Of a stretch of DNA of 64,000 bases, positions 50,096 to 60,270 are shown one piece after another. The notes beneath the pieces are model-generated. The model was not told the DNA's origin and did no database searches. It worked only from the letters and a program-made list of their open reading frames with translations. Within the stretch, counting starts at the first letter, position 1. Every line of letters starts with the position of its first letter. This DNA is from Acidovorax temperans (GTDB lineage Bacteria > Pseudomonadota > Gammaproteobacteria > Burkholderiales > Burkholderiaceae_C). The stretch lies in the NCBI RefSeq assembly GCF_006716905.1, contig NZ_VFPV01000001.1, positions 870,001-934,000 of the forward strand. The letters run 5' to 3'. The position numbers were made by a program, and so were the translations under genes.

Positions 50096-50407
50096 ATGAG
50101 CTCCAAAGAAAACGCCGCCATCCACCAGCTGTTCGAACGGCTCGAATGCCGTTACGCGCTGCGCGTGCTGTGGGCCCTGCGCGACGGGCACCCCCAAACC
50201 TTCCGCCTGCTGCAAGACAGCGTGGGCGGCATCACCCCCAACACCTTGAACACCCGCATCAAGGAACTGCGCGAAGCTGGCCTGCTGGACCATGGCGCTG
50301 ACGGCTACACCGTGACCGCCGCCGGGGCCGACCTGCTCAAGCGCCTGAACGATGTACAGGCGTTTGCCACCCGCTGGGTCGCCGGCCGGGCCAAGAAAGC
50401 CGCCTGA
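50096..50407 (+). CDS. HxlR-like winged-helix transcriptional regulator
   Basis: 103 aa. [40 protein letters not shown] and [20 protein letters not shown] form a complete winged helix of the HxlR/MarR-like type. It lacks the N-terminal Cys that hypochlorite- or aldehyde-sensing members use, so the signal is unknown. AAGGAG precedes the ATG. It is followed by an FKBP gene 104 bases on. Confidence 0.85.
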   Translation: MSSKENAAIHQLFERLECRYALRVLWALRDGHPQTFRLLQDSVGGITPNTLNTRIKELREAGLLDHGADGYTVTAAGADLLKRLNDVQAFATRWVAGRAKKAA

Positions 50408-50441
50408 ACGAAAACCTGCCCCACCGCGGGCAGTTGGTTTC

Positions 50442-50503
50442 AGCAAAAACACCCTCTAGCGCTTGTCCAGCAAGCGCTACCAGCTACCATTTCAATAGCA
50501 AAG
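50442..50503 (+). repeat. Two-hairpin intergenic repeat, copy D
   Basis: CAAAAACACCCTCTAGCGCT, then TGTCCAGC, AAGCGCTA, then CAGCTAC-CATTTCA-ATAGCAA. Its end merges with the ribosome-binding site (AAAGGA) of the FKBP gene. Confidence 0.75.
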
Positions 50504-50511
50504 GACATACC

Positions 50512-50868
50512 ATGGCCCTCACCACCACCGCCTCTGGCCTGCAATACGAAGACACCACCGTGGGCGAAGGCGCCGAAGCCACCAAGGGCAACAACGTGTC
50601 GGTGCACTACACCGGCTGGCTGTACAACAACGGCGAGCAAGGCGCCAAGTTCGACTCCAGCCGCGACCGCAACGACCCCTTCGAGTTCTCTCTGGGCGCT
50701 GGCATGGTCATCAAGGGCTGGGACGAAGGCGTGCAGGGCATGAAGATTGGCGGCAAGCGCACGCTGATCATCCCCGCAGCCCTGGGTTACGGCGCCCGCG
50801 GCGCTGGCGGTGTGATCCCCCCGAACGCCACGCTGAAGTTTGATGTCGAGCTGCTGAAGGTTCGCTGA
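50512..50868 (+). CDS. FKBP-type peptidyl-prolyl cis-trans isomerase
   Basis: 118 aa single FKBP domain: [75 protein letters not shown]. No signal peptide, so cytosolic. The start is the ATG at 50512 with AGGA 6 bases upstream; the longer frame reaches back through the repeat and is not coding. A strong terminator follows. Confidence 0.95.
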   Translation: MALTTTASGLQYEDTTVGEGAEATKGNNVSVHYTGWLYNNGEQGAKFDSSRDRNDPFEFSLGAGMVIKGWDEGVQGMKIGGKRTLIIPAALGYGARGAGGVIPPNATLKFDVELLKVR

Positions 50869-50893
50869 GCCGCCCGCGCACTTCGCCAAACGC

Positions 50894-50924
50894 AAAAAAG
50901 CCAACCCATCGGGTTGGCTTTTTT
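50894..50924 (+). terminator. Terminator after the FKBP gene, probably bidirectional
   Basis: AAAAAAGCCAACCC-ATC-GGGTTGGCTTTTTT: 8-bp stem with A and T runs on either side, between convergent genes. Confidence 0.9.
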
Positions 50925-50969
50925 CATGGGGCAGAGCATTCAGGCGATGCCGGCGCGCAACGCCGTCGC

Positions 50970-51455
50970 TCAGCCAAACAGGGCCTTGCGCAAAGGCTCG
51001 TACTTCTCTTCTCCCACCGCCTCTTTGATCTTGGGGGCCAATGCGGCCAGGTCTTCAAAGCTGGAGGCGGATTCGACCGCCAGATTGAGCCGGAAGCCGC
51101 GCAGGCCCATGGCAGCTGTCATGGCGGTGGCGGCCGGGTAAGCGTCTTTGTAGCGCTGCTGTGAGGACCGGGCAGTTTCACTAGAACCCGACTGTGCCGC
51201 CGGGGGAGTGACACCCGCCCCACCCTGGTCGGCCGCTGGTGGCAGTGAAGCACCCCCGGCTGGGGCCAGCAGGCCCTGGGCAATCATGGTCTGCACATCG
51301 TCCTGGGTGATGCCCATGGCGGCGGTGGCAGCCAGCACCTCGCTCAGGGTGCGCTTGCCATCGAACAAGATGAACGCAGAGCGTTGCCTGGACGACAGGC
51401 CACCGTGCCGATCTTTCAATGCTTCTTGACCTGCCTGCGTTTTGACGAAAACCAT
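50970..51455 (-). CDS. Uncharacterised protein with a winged-helix-like N-terminus
   Basis: 161 aa, not recognised. The N-terminal half (LSSRQRSAFILFDGKRTLSE, AAMGITQDDVQTMIAQGLLA) looks like a small helical/winged domain of the type found in uncharacterised Burkholderiales proteins. A Pro/Ala/Gly linker joins it to a helical C-terminal half (FRLNLAVESASSFEDLAALA, PKIKEAVGEEKYEPLRKALF). No signal peptide or membrane helix. The ATG at 51455 has AGGAG upstream; the open frame extends to 51527. Convergent with the FKBP gene. Confidence 0.75.
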   Translation of the reverse strand: MVFVKTQAGQEALKDRHGGLSSRQRSAFILFDGKRTLSEVLAATAAMGITQDDVQTMIAQGLLAPAGGASLPPAADQGGAGVTPPAAQSGSSETARSSQQRYKDAYPAATAMTAAMGLRGFRLNLAVESASSFEDLAALAPKIKEAVGEEKYEPLRKALFG

Positions 51456-51576
51456 GGGGCTCCTGGAAATGAACGGACTGCAACACTGACCACAGCCCTG
51501 CCCAGAGGTTGGCACAATTGGTGACAATTGGGTATCGGGGTTTATCCATAAGCCCCCGTCCCAAAAGGCTATTGGT

Positions 51577-53676
51577 TCAGATTTCCAGGCGCACGCCCGT
51601 GGGCACGGGCGCGGGGCGGGTGATGCGGCTCACCACAGCTGCCGCCACAAAACCGGCCGGCACCCCAAACACCCCGGCCGAGATGGGCTGGATGCCAAAC
51701 CACAGACCATCGGCCAACAGCCAGCCAGGCAGCGCACCCCTTACGGCAGGTACGTGTGAAAGCAGGTAGTACACCGCCACCCCCAGGCCCGCCAGCATGC
51801 CTGCCACGGCCCCCTTTCGCGTGGTGCCGCGCCAGAAGATACCCATCACCATCACCGGCACAAAAGCCGAAGCTGCCAGCGAGAAGGAGGCAGACACCAT
51901 GGTCAAAATCTCTGAAGGCTTGAGCGCCGCGACAAAGGCGGCAGACAAGGCCACCGTGAGCAATGTGAACTTGGTCAGGATCACCCGCTGCTCGGGCGAT
52001 GCATCGCGCTTGGTGCCTCGGAAGTACAGGTCGCGCACCAGTGCGTTGCTGATGGTGAGCAACAAGCCATCAGCCGTGGACAACGCCGCTGCCAGCCCCC
52101 CCGCCGCCACCAGCCCCGACACCACATAAGGCAGCCCCCCCAGTTCGGGCGTGGCCAGCATGATGAGGTCAGCGCCCAGTCGAATCTCGCCAAACTGCAC
52201 GATGCCATCACCGTTCACGTCTTCAATGGACAACAGGGAACTGTCCACGCGCGCCCACTGGGCCATCCAGTTGGGCAAGGCTTCAAAGCTGCTGCCCACC
52301 AGGTTCTGCATGACCTCGAACTTCACCAGCACCGCCAGGGCGGGCGCGCTCAGGTACAGCAAGGCAATGAAAAACAGCGACCACGCCACCGAGGCCCGCG
52401 CTCCAGCCACCGTGGGTGAGGTGTAGTAGCGGGTGAGCAGATGCGGCAACCCTGCTGTGCCCACCATCAGGCAAAACATCAGCGCCAGAAAGTTGCGGCG
52501 GGCCAACTCGTATTCGCGCTGCTCTTCGGGTGTGCCATTGGGGTCGCCCGCATAGGCCTGGCTGTGCGGCGGCAGGCCACCCAGCGGTTTGGCCCGCTCG
52601 TAGTTCTCGTGCATTTCACGCGTCCAGCGCTCACGGGCAGAGGCAGCGTCGCGCGGCAAGGCGGCCAGTTCGCGGCTGGCCGAAACAATCAGCCCCACAT
52701 CGGCGTTTTGCGCACGCAACTGGCGAATGCGCTCGCGCCCCAGTTCGCGTTCACGCTCCAGCGCACCTTCCACATCCTGCAGACGTGCCTCCATTTCCTT
52801 GGCGCGGCGCAGGTAGGCCTGCACCACCTGGTGCTCTGCCGCCGAGTCAAGAAGCTGGGTTTCCAGCTCTGCAATCTTGCTGATCTGCTCGCCATAAACG
52901 GCCGGGGCCATGGGGTTGCCCAGTTGCTTGTAGGCCAACCAGGACACGGGAATCAAAAACGCCAGCAGCAGCACCACGTACTGCGCCACCTGCGTCCAGG
53001 TGATGGCACGCATGCCGCCCAAGAACGAGCACAGCAGCACGCCCCCCAGGCCCAGCATGATGCCGATCTCGAACTGCACCCCCGTCAGGCGCGAAGCGAT
53101 CAACCCCACGCCATAGATCTGCGCCACCACGTAGGTGAACGAGCACATCACCGCCGCCAGCGCTGCAATGATGCGCGGCCAGCGCCCGCCAAAGCGCACA
53201 TGGAAAAAATCGGGCACGGTGTACAGCCCCATGGCCCGCAGGTGTGGTGCAATCAGCATCGCCACCAGACAAAACCCGCCCGTCCAGCCCAGCAGGTAGG
53301 CCAGCCCACCGGCCTGCCCCGAAGTGCCCGAGAACCCCTGCAGGTACAGCGCCCCCGAGAGACTGATGAACGAGGCCGCGCTCATCCAGTCGGCGGCGGC
53401 CGCCATGCCGTTGTACATGGGCGGTATGCGCCTGCCTGCTACGTAGTACTCGTCGGAATCTGACGTGCGGCCATACACACCGATGCCGGCGTACACCATC
53501 ACGGTGAGGAAAAGAAAGATCGGACCGATCCAGTGGCGCGACAGCCCCTGGTGCTCGGCCCAGGTCATGAGTGCCAGGAAGCCCAGCACCCCCAGCACGT
53601 ACAAGATGAAAAACTGGTGAGGCCGCAGCCATGCGGGCAAACGCACACCCCGCCTGCGGCGGGCCTGGTTAGCCAC
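51577..53676 (-). CDS. Sodium:solute symporter, large subunit with coiled-coil insert
   Basis: 699 aa SSSF transporter of the VC_2705/acetate-permease-like family. About 13 hydrophobic segments are seen; GRRIPPMYNGMAAAADWMSA and ALSTADGLLLTISNALVRDL are typical. Between two membrane segments sits a soluble insert of about 130 residues with strong coiled-coil character (YLRRAKEMEARLQDVEGALE, RERELGRERIRQLRAQNADV), as this subfamily has. The start is a GTG at 53676 overlapping the stop of the DUF4212 gene, with GGAG 7 bases upstream. The substrate is not determined; acetate or similar is plausible. Confidence 0.88.
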   Translation of the reverse strand: MANQARRRRGVRLPAWLRPHQFFILYVLGVLGFLALMTWAEHQGLSRHWIGPIFLFLTVMVYAGIGVYGRTSDSDEYYVAGRRIPPMYNGMAAAADWMSAASFISLSGALYLQGFSGTSGQAGGLAYLLGWTGGFCLVAMLIAPHLRAMGLYTVPDFFHVRFGGRWPRIIAALAAVMCSFTYVVAQIYGVGLIASRLTGVQFEIGIMLGLGGVLLCSFLGGMRAITWTQVAQYVVLLLAFLIPVSWLAYKQLGNPMAPAVYGEQISKIAELETQLLDSAAEHQVVQAYLRRAKEMEARLQDVEGALERERELGRERIRQLRAQNADVGLIVSASRELAALPRDAASARERWTREMHENYERAKPLGGLPPHSQAYAGDPNGTPEEQREYELARRNFLALMFCLMVGTAGLPHLLTRYYTSPTVAGARASVAWSLFFIALLYLSAPALAVLVKFEVMQNLVGSSFEALPNWMAQWARVDSSLLSIEDVNGDGIVQFGEIRLGADLIMLATPELGGLPYVVSGLVAAGGLAAALSTADGLLLTISNALVRDLYFRGTKRDASPEQRVILTKFTLLTVALSAAFVAALKPSEILTMVSASFSLAASAFVPVMVMGIFWRGTTRKGAVAGMLAGLGVAVYYLLSHVPAVRGALPGWLLADGLWFGIQPISAGVFGVPAGFVAAAVVSRITRPAPVPTGVRLEI

Positions 53677-54022
53677 GGCGGTGCTCCGATGGTTGCGCCC
53701 CTTCAGCCGATGCGGCACTGGCAGCCTGGGCGTCCTGCCGCTCGAACCGGCTCATGGCCCAGGCGTACACCACCACGATGGCGATGAACACCAGCACCGC
53801 CCCCTGGGCGGCAATCCAGTAGCCCAAAGGCCATTCGCCCACCACGATGTCCTGCAGATCGCGAGCGAAATAAGTGGCGACAAACGACGCCAGCACCCAA
53901 ACAGCCAGCAGGACTGCCTTGAGCCACAGGTGGCGAACGTCGTGCAGATCGGGAGGGAAAGGCCCCGCGAGTTCGGGCTCGCGGGGCGGAGTTTGCTGGG
54001 GGCGTAGCGCGGAAGGTCGCAT
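53669..54022 (-). CDS. DUF4212 small subunit of the sodium:solute symporter
   Basis: 117 aa with two membrane helices (LWLKAVLLAVWVLASFVATY and YWIAAQGAVLVFIAIVVVYA) and a short Ala/Ser/Glu tail. DUF4212 proteins are encoded immediately upstream of VC_2705-type symporters. Here the end overlaps the GTG of the large subunit by 8 bases, so coupled synthesis of a two-part transporter is likely. Confidence 0.9.
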   Translation of the reverse strand: MRPSALRPQQTPPREPELAGPFPPDLHDVRHLWLKAVLLAVWVLASFVATYFARDLQDIVVGEWPLGYWIAAQGAVLVFIAIVVVYAWAMSRFERQDAQAASAASAEGAQPSEHRRG

Positions 54023-54076
54023 GGATCAGAAATCCCTCACGCCTGCGATCTCATGCGCCGCCCCGCTGGCCAGGCG

Positions 54077-56467
54077 TCAGCCGGCCAGTTGCTGCCAGGT
54101 GGCCACCACGCTGTCAGGGTTCAGCGAAATGGAAGAGATGCCTTCCTTCGCCAGCCACTGTGCAAAGTCAGGGTGGTCGCTGGGGCCCTGGCCGCAGATG
54201 CCGATGTACTTGCCCTGGGCCAGGCAGGCCTTGATGGCCTGGTGGATCAGCACCTCGACAGCCGGGTCGCGCTCATCAAAGTCCTGCGCCAGCAATTCCA
54301 GGCCCGAGTCACGGTCCAGACCCAGGGTGAGCTGGGTCAGGTCGTTGGAGCCGATGGAGAAGCCGTCGAAGAACTGCAGGAAGCGCTCAGCCAGGATGGC
54401 GTTGCTGGGCACTTCGCACATCATGATGACCTTGAGGTCGTCCTTGCCGCGCTCCAGGCCATGGGTGGCCAGCAGCTTGGTCACACGCTCGGCCTGGCCC
54501 AGCGTGCGCACAAAGGGCACCATCACCTGCACATTGGTCAGGCCCATGTCATTGCGTACGCGCTTGAGCGCTTCGCATTCCATCGCAAAGGCTTCGCCGA
54601 AGTCTTCGCTGATGTAGCGGGCCGCACCGCGGAAGCCCAGCATCGGGTTTTCTTCCTCTGGCTCGTAGCGGCTGCCGCCGATCAGCTTGCGGTATTCGTT
54701 GGACTTGAAGTCCGACAGGCGCACGATGACGGGCTTGGGCCAGAAGGCGGCGGCAATGGTGGCCACGCCTTCAGCCACCTTGTCCACATAGAAGGCGCGA
54801 GGCGATGCATGGCCACGGGCCACGGATTCCACGGCCTTCTTCAGGTCGGCATCGATCTGGGGGTAGTCCAGAATCGCCTTGGGGTGCACACCAATGTTGT
54901 TGTTGATGATGAACTCCAGGCGCGCCAGGCCCACGCCCTCATTGGGCAGCTGGGCAAAGTCAAACGCCAGCTGGGGGTTGCCCACGTTCATCATGATCTT
55001 GGTCTTGATGGGGGGCATCTCGCCGCGCTGCACTTCGGTCACTTCGGTTTCGAGCAGGCCGTCGTAGATCTTGCCGGTGTCACCCTCAGAGCAGCTCACC
55101 GTGACCAGCGTGCCGTCTTTCAGGCGCTCGGTCGCGTCACCACAGCCCACCACGGCCGGAATACCCAGCTCGCGCGCAATGATGGCGGCGTGGCAGGTGC
55201 GGCCACCGCGGTTGGTGACGATGGCGCTGGCGCGCTTCATCACGGGTTCCCAGTTGGGGTCGGTCATGTCCGTCACCAGCACATCGCCAGGCTGGACCTT
55301 GTCCATCTCGGCAATGTTGTGTACGAGGCGGACGGGGCCGGTACCAATCTTCTGGCCGATGGCGCGGCCCTCAGCCAGCACCGTGCCGTGGCCCTTGAGC
55401 TTGTAGCGCAGTTCGGCCTGGTCCTTGGCTTGGCTCTTCACGGTTTCAGGGCGTGCCTGCAGGATGTAGAGCTGGCCGTCGGTGCCGTCCTTGCCCCACT
55501 CGATGTCCATGGGGCGGCCGTAGTGCTGCTCGATCACCAGGGCGTAGTGGGCCAGTTGCTCCACGTCGGCGTCGGTCAGCGAGTAACGGTTGCGCTGCTC
55601 GGCAGGCACGTCGATGGTCTTGACCAGCTTGCGGGTGGCGGCCTTTTCTTCAGGTGTAGAGAACACCATCTGGATCAGCTTGGAGCCCAGGTTGCGGCGG
55701 ATCACTGCTTTTTTGCCCGCCTTGAGCATGGGCTTGTGCACGTAGAACTCGTCGGGGTTCACGGCGCCCTGCACCACGGTTTCGCCCAGGCCATAGCTGC
55801 TGGTGATGAACACCACGTCTTCAAAGCCGGATTCGGTGTCGATGGTGAACATCACACCGGCCGCGCCCAGGTCCGAGCGCACCATGCGCTGCACACCGGC
55901 CGACAGGGCGACCACGTCGTGCTCAAAACCTTTGTGCACGCGGTAGGAGATGGCGCGGTCGTTGTACAGCGACGCGAACACTTCCTTCATCTTGTGCATG
56001 ACTTCATCGATGCCCACCACGTTCAGGAAGGTTTCCTGCTGGCCAGCAAACGATGCGTCAGGCAAGTCTTCAGCCGTGGCAGACGAGCGCACAGCAAACG
56101 ATGCGTTGGGGTTGCCAGCGCTGAGCTTGGCAAATTCGTCGGCAATGGCCTTTTGCAGGTCGGCCGGGAAGGGCTGGGCCTCGACCATGGCGCGGATCTC
56201 GGCGCCGACCTGCGCCAGGGCGCGCACGTCTTCAGTATCCAGGCTCTTGAGCTTGGCGCTGATCTTGTCGGCCAGGCCGTCGTAGGCCAGGAATTCGCGG
56301 AACGCGTGGGCGGTGGTGGCGAAGCCCGTGGGCACGCGCACGCCTTGCGGCAGTTGGGAGATCATTTCGCCGAGGCTGGCGTTTTTACCGCCAACGACCT
56401 CGACGTCGGTCATTCTCAGGTTTTCAAACGGTACGACCAGGGCGGTCGGGCTGAAAAGTGCAGACAT
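54077..56467 (-). CDS. ppsA: Phosphoenolpyruvate synthase
   Basis: 796 aa enzyme making PEP from pyruvate and ATP. The N-terminal ATP-grasp domain ([40 protein letters not shown]) is followed by the phosphohistidine domain with [20 protein letters not shown]. The C-terminal PEP-binding barrel has [20 protein letters not shown] and [20 protein letters not shown]. The start is the ATG at 56467 ([20 protein letters not shown]); the longer open frame upstream overlaps ppsR and is not coding. Divergent from its regulator gene ppsR. Confidence 0.97.
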   Translation of the reverse strand: MSALFSPTALVVPFENLRMTDVEVVGGKNASLGEMISQLPQGVRVPTGFATTAHAFREFLAYDGLADKISAKLKSLDTEDVRALAQVGAEIRAMVEAQPFPADLQKAIADEFAKLSAGNPNASFAVRSSATAEDLPDASFAGQQETFLNVVGIDEVMHKMKEVFASLYNDRAISYRVHKGFEHDVVALSAGVQRMVRSDLGAAGVMFTIDTESGFEDVVFITSSYGLGETVVQGAVNPDEFYVHKPMLKAGKKAVIRRNLGSKLIQMVFSTPEEKAATRKLVKTIDVPAEQRNRYSLTDADVEQLAHYALVIEQHYGRPMDIEWGKDGTDGQLYILQARPETVKSQAKDQAELRYKLKGHGTVLAEGRAIGQKIGTGPVRLVHNIAEMDKVQPGDVLVTDMTDPNWEPVMKRASAIVTNRGGRTCHAAIIARELGIPAVVGCGDATERLKDGTLVTVSCSEGDTGKIYDGLLETEVTEVQRGEMPPIKTKIMMNVGNPQLAFDFAQLPNEGVGLARLEFIINNNIGVHPKAILDYPQIDADLKKAVESVARGHASPRAFYVDKVAEGVATIAAAFWPKPVIVRLSDFKSNEYRKLIGGSRYEPEEENPMLGFRGAARYISEDFGEAFAMECEALKRVRNDMGLTNVQVMVPFVRTLGQAERVTKLLATHGLERGKDDLKVIMMCEVPSNAILAERFLQFFDGFSIGSNDLTQLTLGLDRDSGLELLAQDFDERDPAVEVLIHQAIKACLAQGKYIGICGQGPSDHPDFAQWLAKEGISSISLNPDSVVATWQQLAG

Positions 56468-56660
56468 GGGAAAGCTCCAGAAGTTGAAACCGGGTCTGCA
56501 TGCCAGGCCCGTCGTGGCCTCTGGCAAGCGGCCATGCGCAGGCTGCAGCTTTGTCGTTGTGGTTGTAGGCCGACGGTACGCATGGTGAGAATTTGGATAA
56601 TTGCGGCAATTGTAGGCCCCCGCTTCTGGCAAAGGGCTGACGCTTTTAAAAAGGGCCCCC

Positions 56661-57482
56661 ATGCACTCGCGAACTGTATTTTTTGTGTCAGACGGCACCG
56701 GCATCACTGCGGAGACGTTCGGCAACGCCATCCTGGCCCAGTTTGAATTCAAGCCGCGCCATGTGCGCCTGCCCTTCATCGACACGGTGGACAAGGCCCA
56801 CCAAGTGGTGCGCCAGATCAACCACACCGGCGAGGTAGAGGGCAAAAAACCCATCGTCTTCACCACGCTGGTCGATATGGAAGTGCTCAAGGTGATTCAG
56901 GACGGCTGCAAGGGCATGCTGCTGGACATGTTTGGCACCTTTGTGCACCCGCTGGAAGAAGAGCTGGGCATCAAGTCGCACCACCGCGTGGGGCGCTTCT
57001 CGGACGTGAGCCGCAGCAAGGAATACAACGACCGCATCGAAGCCATCAACTTCAGCCTGGCGCACGATGACGGCCAGAGCAACCGCGACCTGGCGGGGGC
57101 TGACGTGATCCTGGTGGGCGTGAGCCGCAGTGGCAAGACCCCGACCAGCCTGTACCTGGCCATGCAGTTCGGCCTGAAGGCGGCCAACTACCCGCTCATC
57201 CCCGAAGACTTTGAGCGCAAGCAGCTGCCACCCGCGCTGGTGCCCTACCAGAAGAAGATTTTTGGCCTGACCATCAGCCCCGAGCGGCTGGCCGAGATTC
57301 GCAGCGAACGGCGCCCGAACTCCAAGTACGCCAGCCTGCTGAACTGCCGCGCCGAGGTGGCCGAGGCCGAGGCGATGATGCGCCGGTCCGGCATCCGCTG
57401 GCTGTCCACCACCACCAAGTCGATCGAAGAGATCGCCACCACCATCCTGCAGGAAGTGCGGCCAGAACGGCTGATGTATTGA
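56661..57482 (+). CDS. ppsR: PEP synthetase regulatory protein (kinase/pyrophosphorylase)
   Basis: 273 aa DUF299 protein that inactivates PpsA by ADP-dependent phosphorylation of a Thr next to the catalytic His and reactivates it by Pi-dependent dephosphorylation. It begins [20 protein letters not shown]. The P-loop-like [20 protein letters not shown] is near residues 150-168, and [20 protein letters not shown] follows. It is divergent from its target gene, the usual arrangement, separated by 193 bases. Confidence 0.96.
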   Translation: MHSRTVFFVSDGTGITAETFGNAILAQFEFKPRHVRLPFIDTVDKAHQVVRQINHTGEVEGKKPIVFTTLVDMEVLKVIQDGCKGMLLDMFGTFVHPLEEELGIKSHHRVGRFSDVSRSKEYNDRIEAINFSLAHDDGQSNRDLAGADVILVGVSRSGKTPTSLYLAMQFGLKAANYPLIPEDFERKQLPPALVPYQKKIFGLTISPERLAEIRSERRPNSKYASLLNCRAEVAEAEAMMRRSGIRWLSTTTKSIEEIATTILQEVRPERLMY

Positions 57483-57514
57483 AGCCCATGCAGCCCCGCC
57501 GTGGCCGGCGGCAT

Positions 57515-57572
57515 TTGCTATTTCATTGATAGCGCCCGGCGCTTTCCCTGATTGGCCTCCAGGGTGATTTAC
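57515..57572 (-). repeat. Two-hairpin intergenic repeat, copy E (degenerate)
   Basis: Read on the minus strand: CACCCTGGAGGCCAAT, GCGCCGGGCGC, then GCTATCAATGAAATAGCAAA. The second hairpin is well kept, the first is altered. It lies just after ppsR. Confidence 0.6.
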
Positions 57573-57600
57573 TGCCAACGCAAGCAGCCCCCCAAAGGTC

Positions 57601-57629
57601 AAAAACCCAGGCCACTTTCGCGGCCTGGG
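57601..57629 (-). terminator. Terminator downstream of ahpF
   Basis: On the minus strand CCCAGGCC-gcgaaagt-GGCCTGGG is followed by TTTTTG. The stem also could act weakly on the plus strand for ppsR. Confidence 0.8.
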
Positions 57630-57631
57630 CT

Positions 57632-57690
57632 TTGCTACTTTTTATATAGCAACCAGCGCTTACTGGGTGGGCGCTGGAGGCTATTTTGGC
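57632..57690 (-). repeat. Two-hairpin intergenic repeat, copy F
   Basis: Read on the minus strand: AGCCTCCAGCGC, CCACCCAGT, AAGCGCTGG, then TTGCTATATAAAAAGTAGCAA. It lies between the ahpF stop and its terminator. Confidence 0.7.
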
Positions 57691-57691
57691 T

Positions 57692-59260
57692 TCAAACCGC
57701 CGCAGGCGTGCGGATCAGGTGGTCGAACGCGCTCAGGGCGGCGGTGGCACCGGCACCCGCTGCAATCACGATCTGCTTGTAAGGCACCGTGGTGCAGTCG
57801 CCGGCGGCAAACACGCCGGGCACGTTGGTGTGGCCCTTGGCATCGATCACGATTTCGCCGAACTTGGAGAGTTCGACCGTGCCCTTGAGCCATTCGGTGT
57901 TGGGCACCAGGCCGATCTGCACGAACACCCCTTCCAGCGGCACCAGGTGCTCTTCGCCGGTGGCGCGGTCCTTGTATTTCAGGCCGTTCACCTTGCCATC
58001 AGCACCGGTGATTTCGGTGGTCTGGGCGTTGGTGTGGATGGTGACGTTGGGCAGGCTCTTGAGCTTGTTCACCAGCACTGCGTCGGCCTTGAGCTGGTCG
58101 GCAAACTCGATGAGGGTGACGTGGGCCACCACGCCAGCCAGGTCAATGGCTGCTTCAACACCCGAATTCCCGCCGCCGATCACGGCCGTGCGCTTGCCCT
58201 TGAACAGGGGCCCGTCGCAGTGCGGGCAGTAGGCCACGCCCTTGTTCTTGTACTCGGCTTCGCCGGGCACGTTCACGTTGCGCCAGCGGGCGCCGGTGGA
58301 CAGGATCACCGTCTTGGACTTGAGCGTGCCGCCGTTGGCCAGCTGCACTTCGATCAGGCCGCCGGGTTGCGCGGCGGGGATGATCTTCTCGGCGCGCTGC
58401 AGGTTCATGATGTCCACGTCGTAGGCACGGGTGTGGGCTTCCAGCGCAGCAGCAAACTTGGGGCCGTCGGTTTCCAGCACCGAGATGTAGTTCTCAATGC
58501 CCAGGGTGTCATTCACCTGGCCGCCAAAGCGCTCGGCAGCCACGCCGGTGCGGATGCCCTTGCGAGCAGCGTACACCGCAGCAGCTGCGCCTGCGGGGCC
58601 ACCGCCCACCACCAGCACGTCATACGCTTCCTTGGCGCTGAGCTTGGCAGCTTCACGGGCAGCAGCGCCGGTGTCGAGCTTGGCAGCGATTTCTTCCAGC
58701 GACATGCGGCCCGAGCCGAACACCTGGCCATTGAGGAACACCATGGGCACAGCCATGATTTCGCGCTTGGTCACTTCTTCCTGGAAGGCGCCGCCTTCGA
58801 TCACCGTGGTCTTGATCTTGGGATTGAGGATGGCCATGAGCGACAACGCCTGCACCACGTCGGGGCAGTTGTGGCAGGTCAGGCTCATGTAGACCTCGAA
58901 GTTGAAGTCGCCGTCCAGTGCCTTGACCTGGTCGATCACATCCTGCTCGACCTTGGGTGGGTGGCCGCCCGTCCACAGCAGGGCCAGCACGAGCGAGGTG
59001 AACTCGTGGCCCAGCGGCAGCCCGGCAAAACGCAGGCTGTTGGTGGCGCCTACGCGCTGCAGGCTGAACGAGGGCTTGCGGGCGTCGTTGCCATCGGTGC
59101 GCAGGGTGATCTTGTCGCTGCGCAGGGACTGGATGGTTTCGAGCAGCTCGCGCATGTCGCGGGCGGTTTCGCTGTCGTCCAGAGAAGCCACCAGTTCAAA
59201 CGGCTGCTGTACGCGTTCCAGGTAGGCAGAGAGTTGCGATTTGAGTTGGTCGTCGAGCAT
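57692..59260 (-). CDS. ahpF: Alkyl hydroperoxide reductase subunit F
   Basis: 522 aa FAD/NADH disulfide reductase that re-reduces AhpC. The N-terminal tandem thioredoxin-like domains hold the redox pair C129/C132 ([11 protein letters not shown]). Then come the FAD motif [20 protein letters not shown], the thioredoxin-reductase-type CPHCDG pair and the NAD motif [17 protein letters not shown]. Full length. It lies 181 bases downstream of ahpC; a terminator hairpin between them suggests ahpF is expressed at a lower level. Confidence 0.96.
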   Translation of the reverse strand: MLDDQLKSQLSAYLERVQQPFELVASLDDSETARDMRELLETIQSLRSDKITLRTDGNDARKPSFSLQRVGATNSLRFAGLPLGHEFTSLVLALLWTGGHPPKVEQDVIDQVKALDGDFNFEVYMSLTCHNCPDVVQALSLMAILNPKIKTTVIEGGAFQEEVTKREIMAVPMVFLNGQVFGSGRMSLEEIAAKLDTGAAAREAAKLSAKEAYDVLVVGGGPAGAAAAVYAARKGIRTGVAAERFGGQVNDTLGIENYISVLETDGPKFAAALEAHTRAYDVDIMNLQRAEKIIPAAQPGGLIEVQLANGGTLKSKTVILSTGARWRNVNVPGEAEYKNKGVAYCPHCDGPLFKGKRTAVIGGGNSGVEAAIDLAGVVAHVTLIEFADQLKADAVLVNKLKSLPNVTIHTNAQTTEITGADGKVNGLKYKDRATGEEHLVPLEGVFVQIGLVPNTEWLKGTVELSKFGEIVIDAKGHTNVPGVFAAGDCTTVPYKQIVIAAGAGATAALSAFDHLIRTPAAV

Positions 59261-59346
59261 GGTGGCTTCCTAAAATTAGAGTTGTGGTCTTGTAGGTTTA
59301 AGGGCTTCAGGCGATTCATTCAAGCCTGATGGCCAAATTCCGGGCG

Positions 59347-59396
59347 AAAAAAAGCCGGACGGCATGGCGCAAGCACCATGGCGCTGTCCGGCTTTG
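59347..59396 (-). terminator. Hairpin terminator between ahpC and ahpF
   Basis: On the minus strand AAAGCCGGAC ... GTCCGGCTTTTTTT with an inner GCGCCATGG/CCATGCC-like stem. It probably gives partial termination, making AhpC more abundant than AhpF. Confidence 0.75.
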
Positions 59397-59441
59397 GGGA
59401 GCACGCCAGTTGCGGCGCGCTCAGCCGATGCATGAAGCGGC

Positions 59442-60017
59442 TTAGATTTTGCCGACCAGGTCCAGCGAAGGAGTCAAAGTCTTGGCGCCTTCCTTCCACT
59501 TGGCGGGGCACACCTGGCCGGGGTTGGCGGCGGTGAACTGGGCAGCCTTGAGCTTGCGCAGGGTTTCCGACACGTCACGGGCGATTTCGTTGGAGTGCAC
59601 TTCCATGGTCTTGATCACGCCATCGGGGTTGATCACGAAGGTGCCGCGCAGTGCCAGGCCTTCTTCAGGGATGTGCACGCCGAAAGCGTTGGTCAGTTGG
59701 TGAGTTGGGTCGCCGACCAGAGGGAACTTGGCCTTGCCCACAGCGTCGGAAGTTTCGTGCCACACCTTGTGCGAGAAGTGGGTGTCGGTGGTCACGATGT
59801 AGACCTCGGCACCAGCGGCCTGGAAGGCAGCGTAGTTGTCAGCGGCGTCTTCGATTTCTGTGGGGCAGTTGAAGGTGAACGCTGCTGGCATGAAGATCAG
59901 CACAGACCACTTGCCCTTCAGGCTTTCTTCCGTCACGGTGATGAATTCACCCTTGCCGTTGCGGTTCACAAAAGCTTCGGTCTTGAAAGGCTGGACTTGC
60001 GTATTGATCAGGGACAT
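59442..60017 (-). CDS. ahpC: Alkyl hydroperoxide reductase subunit C (peroxiredoxin)
   Basis: 191 aa typical 2-Cys peroxiredoxin reducing H2O2 and organic peroxides. The peroxidatic Cys is C51 in PAAFTFNCPTEIED; the usual residue before it is Val, here Asn. The resolving Cys is about C170 in GQVCPAKWKEG. It starts MSLINTQVQPFKTEAFVNRN. An AGGAA precedes the ATG. It is transcribed toward ahpF from a region with an OxyR-like site. Confidence 0.97.
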   Translation of the reverse strand: MSLINTQVQPFKTEAFVNRNGKGEFITVTEESLKGKWSVLIFMPAAFTFNCPTEIEDAADNYAAFQAAGAEVYIVTTDTHFSHKVWHETSDAVGKAKFPLVGDPTHQLTNAFGVHIPEEGLALRGTFVINPDGVIKTMEVHSNEIARDVSETLRKLKAAQFTAANPGQVCPAKWKEGAKTLTPSLDLVGKI

Positions 60018-60085
60018 TGCTGTTTCCTTAAAGGGTTGGTTGACAGAACAGACTGAAGTCTAGGCTTTTTGATGCAATGTATCCA

Positions 60086-60122
60086 ATTAATTGATTTGAT
60101 TGAATCAATTGCCAATGACTAT
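60086..60122 (-). promoter_or_regulatory. Candidate OxyR binding site upstream of ahpC
   Basis: On the minus strand ATAG-N7-CAAT-N7-ATCA-N7-TAAT has the four-half-site spacing of OxyR sites (ATAG/CTAT at 11-base steps), matching 11 of 16 key bases. It lies 69-105 bases before the ahpC start, in an AT-rich stretch unlike the surroundings. Confidence 0.5.
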
Positions 60123-60270
60123 TCTACGACACGCCATCCGGGCGCCAAGGGGCACTCTAACCCTTTCCCTCGGCAGAGGGCTCCGGCGGGGCTACTCGCG
60201 CAGGGACTTGGCTTGTCAGACACCGGGGCACCCTCCACAATCGTACGTCAATAACCCACAAGGAGGCCCC

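Noticed and set aside
54053-56746. 897-codon plus-strand open frame opposite ppsA
   Set aside because: No domain similarity; it is the complement of the well-conserved PpsA.
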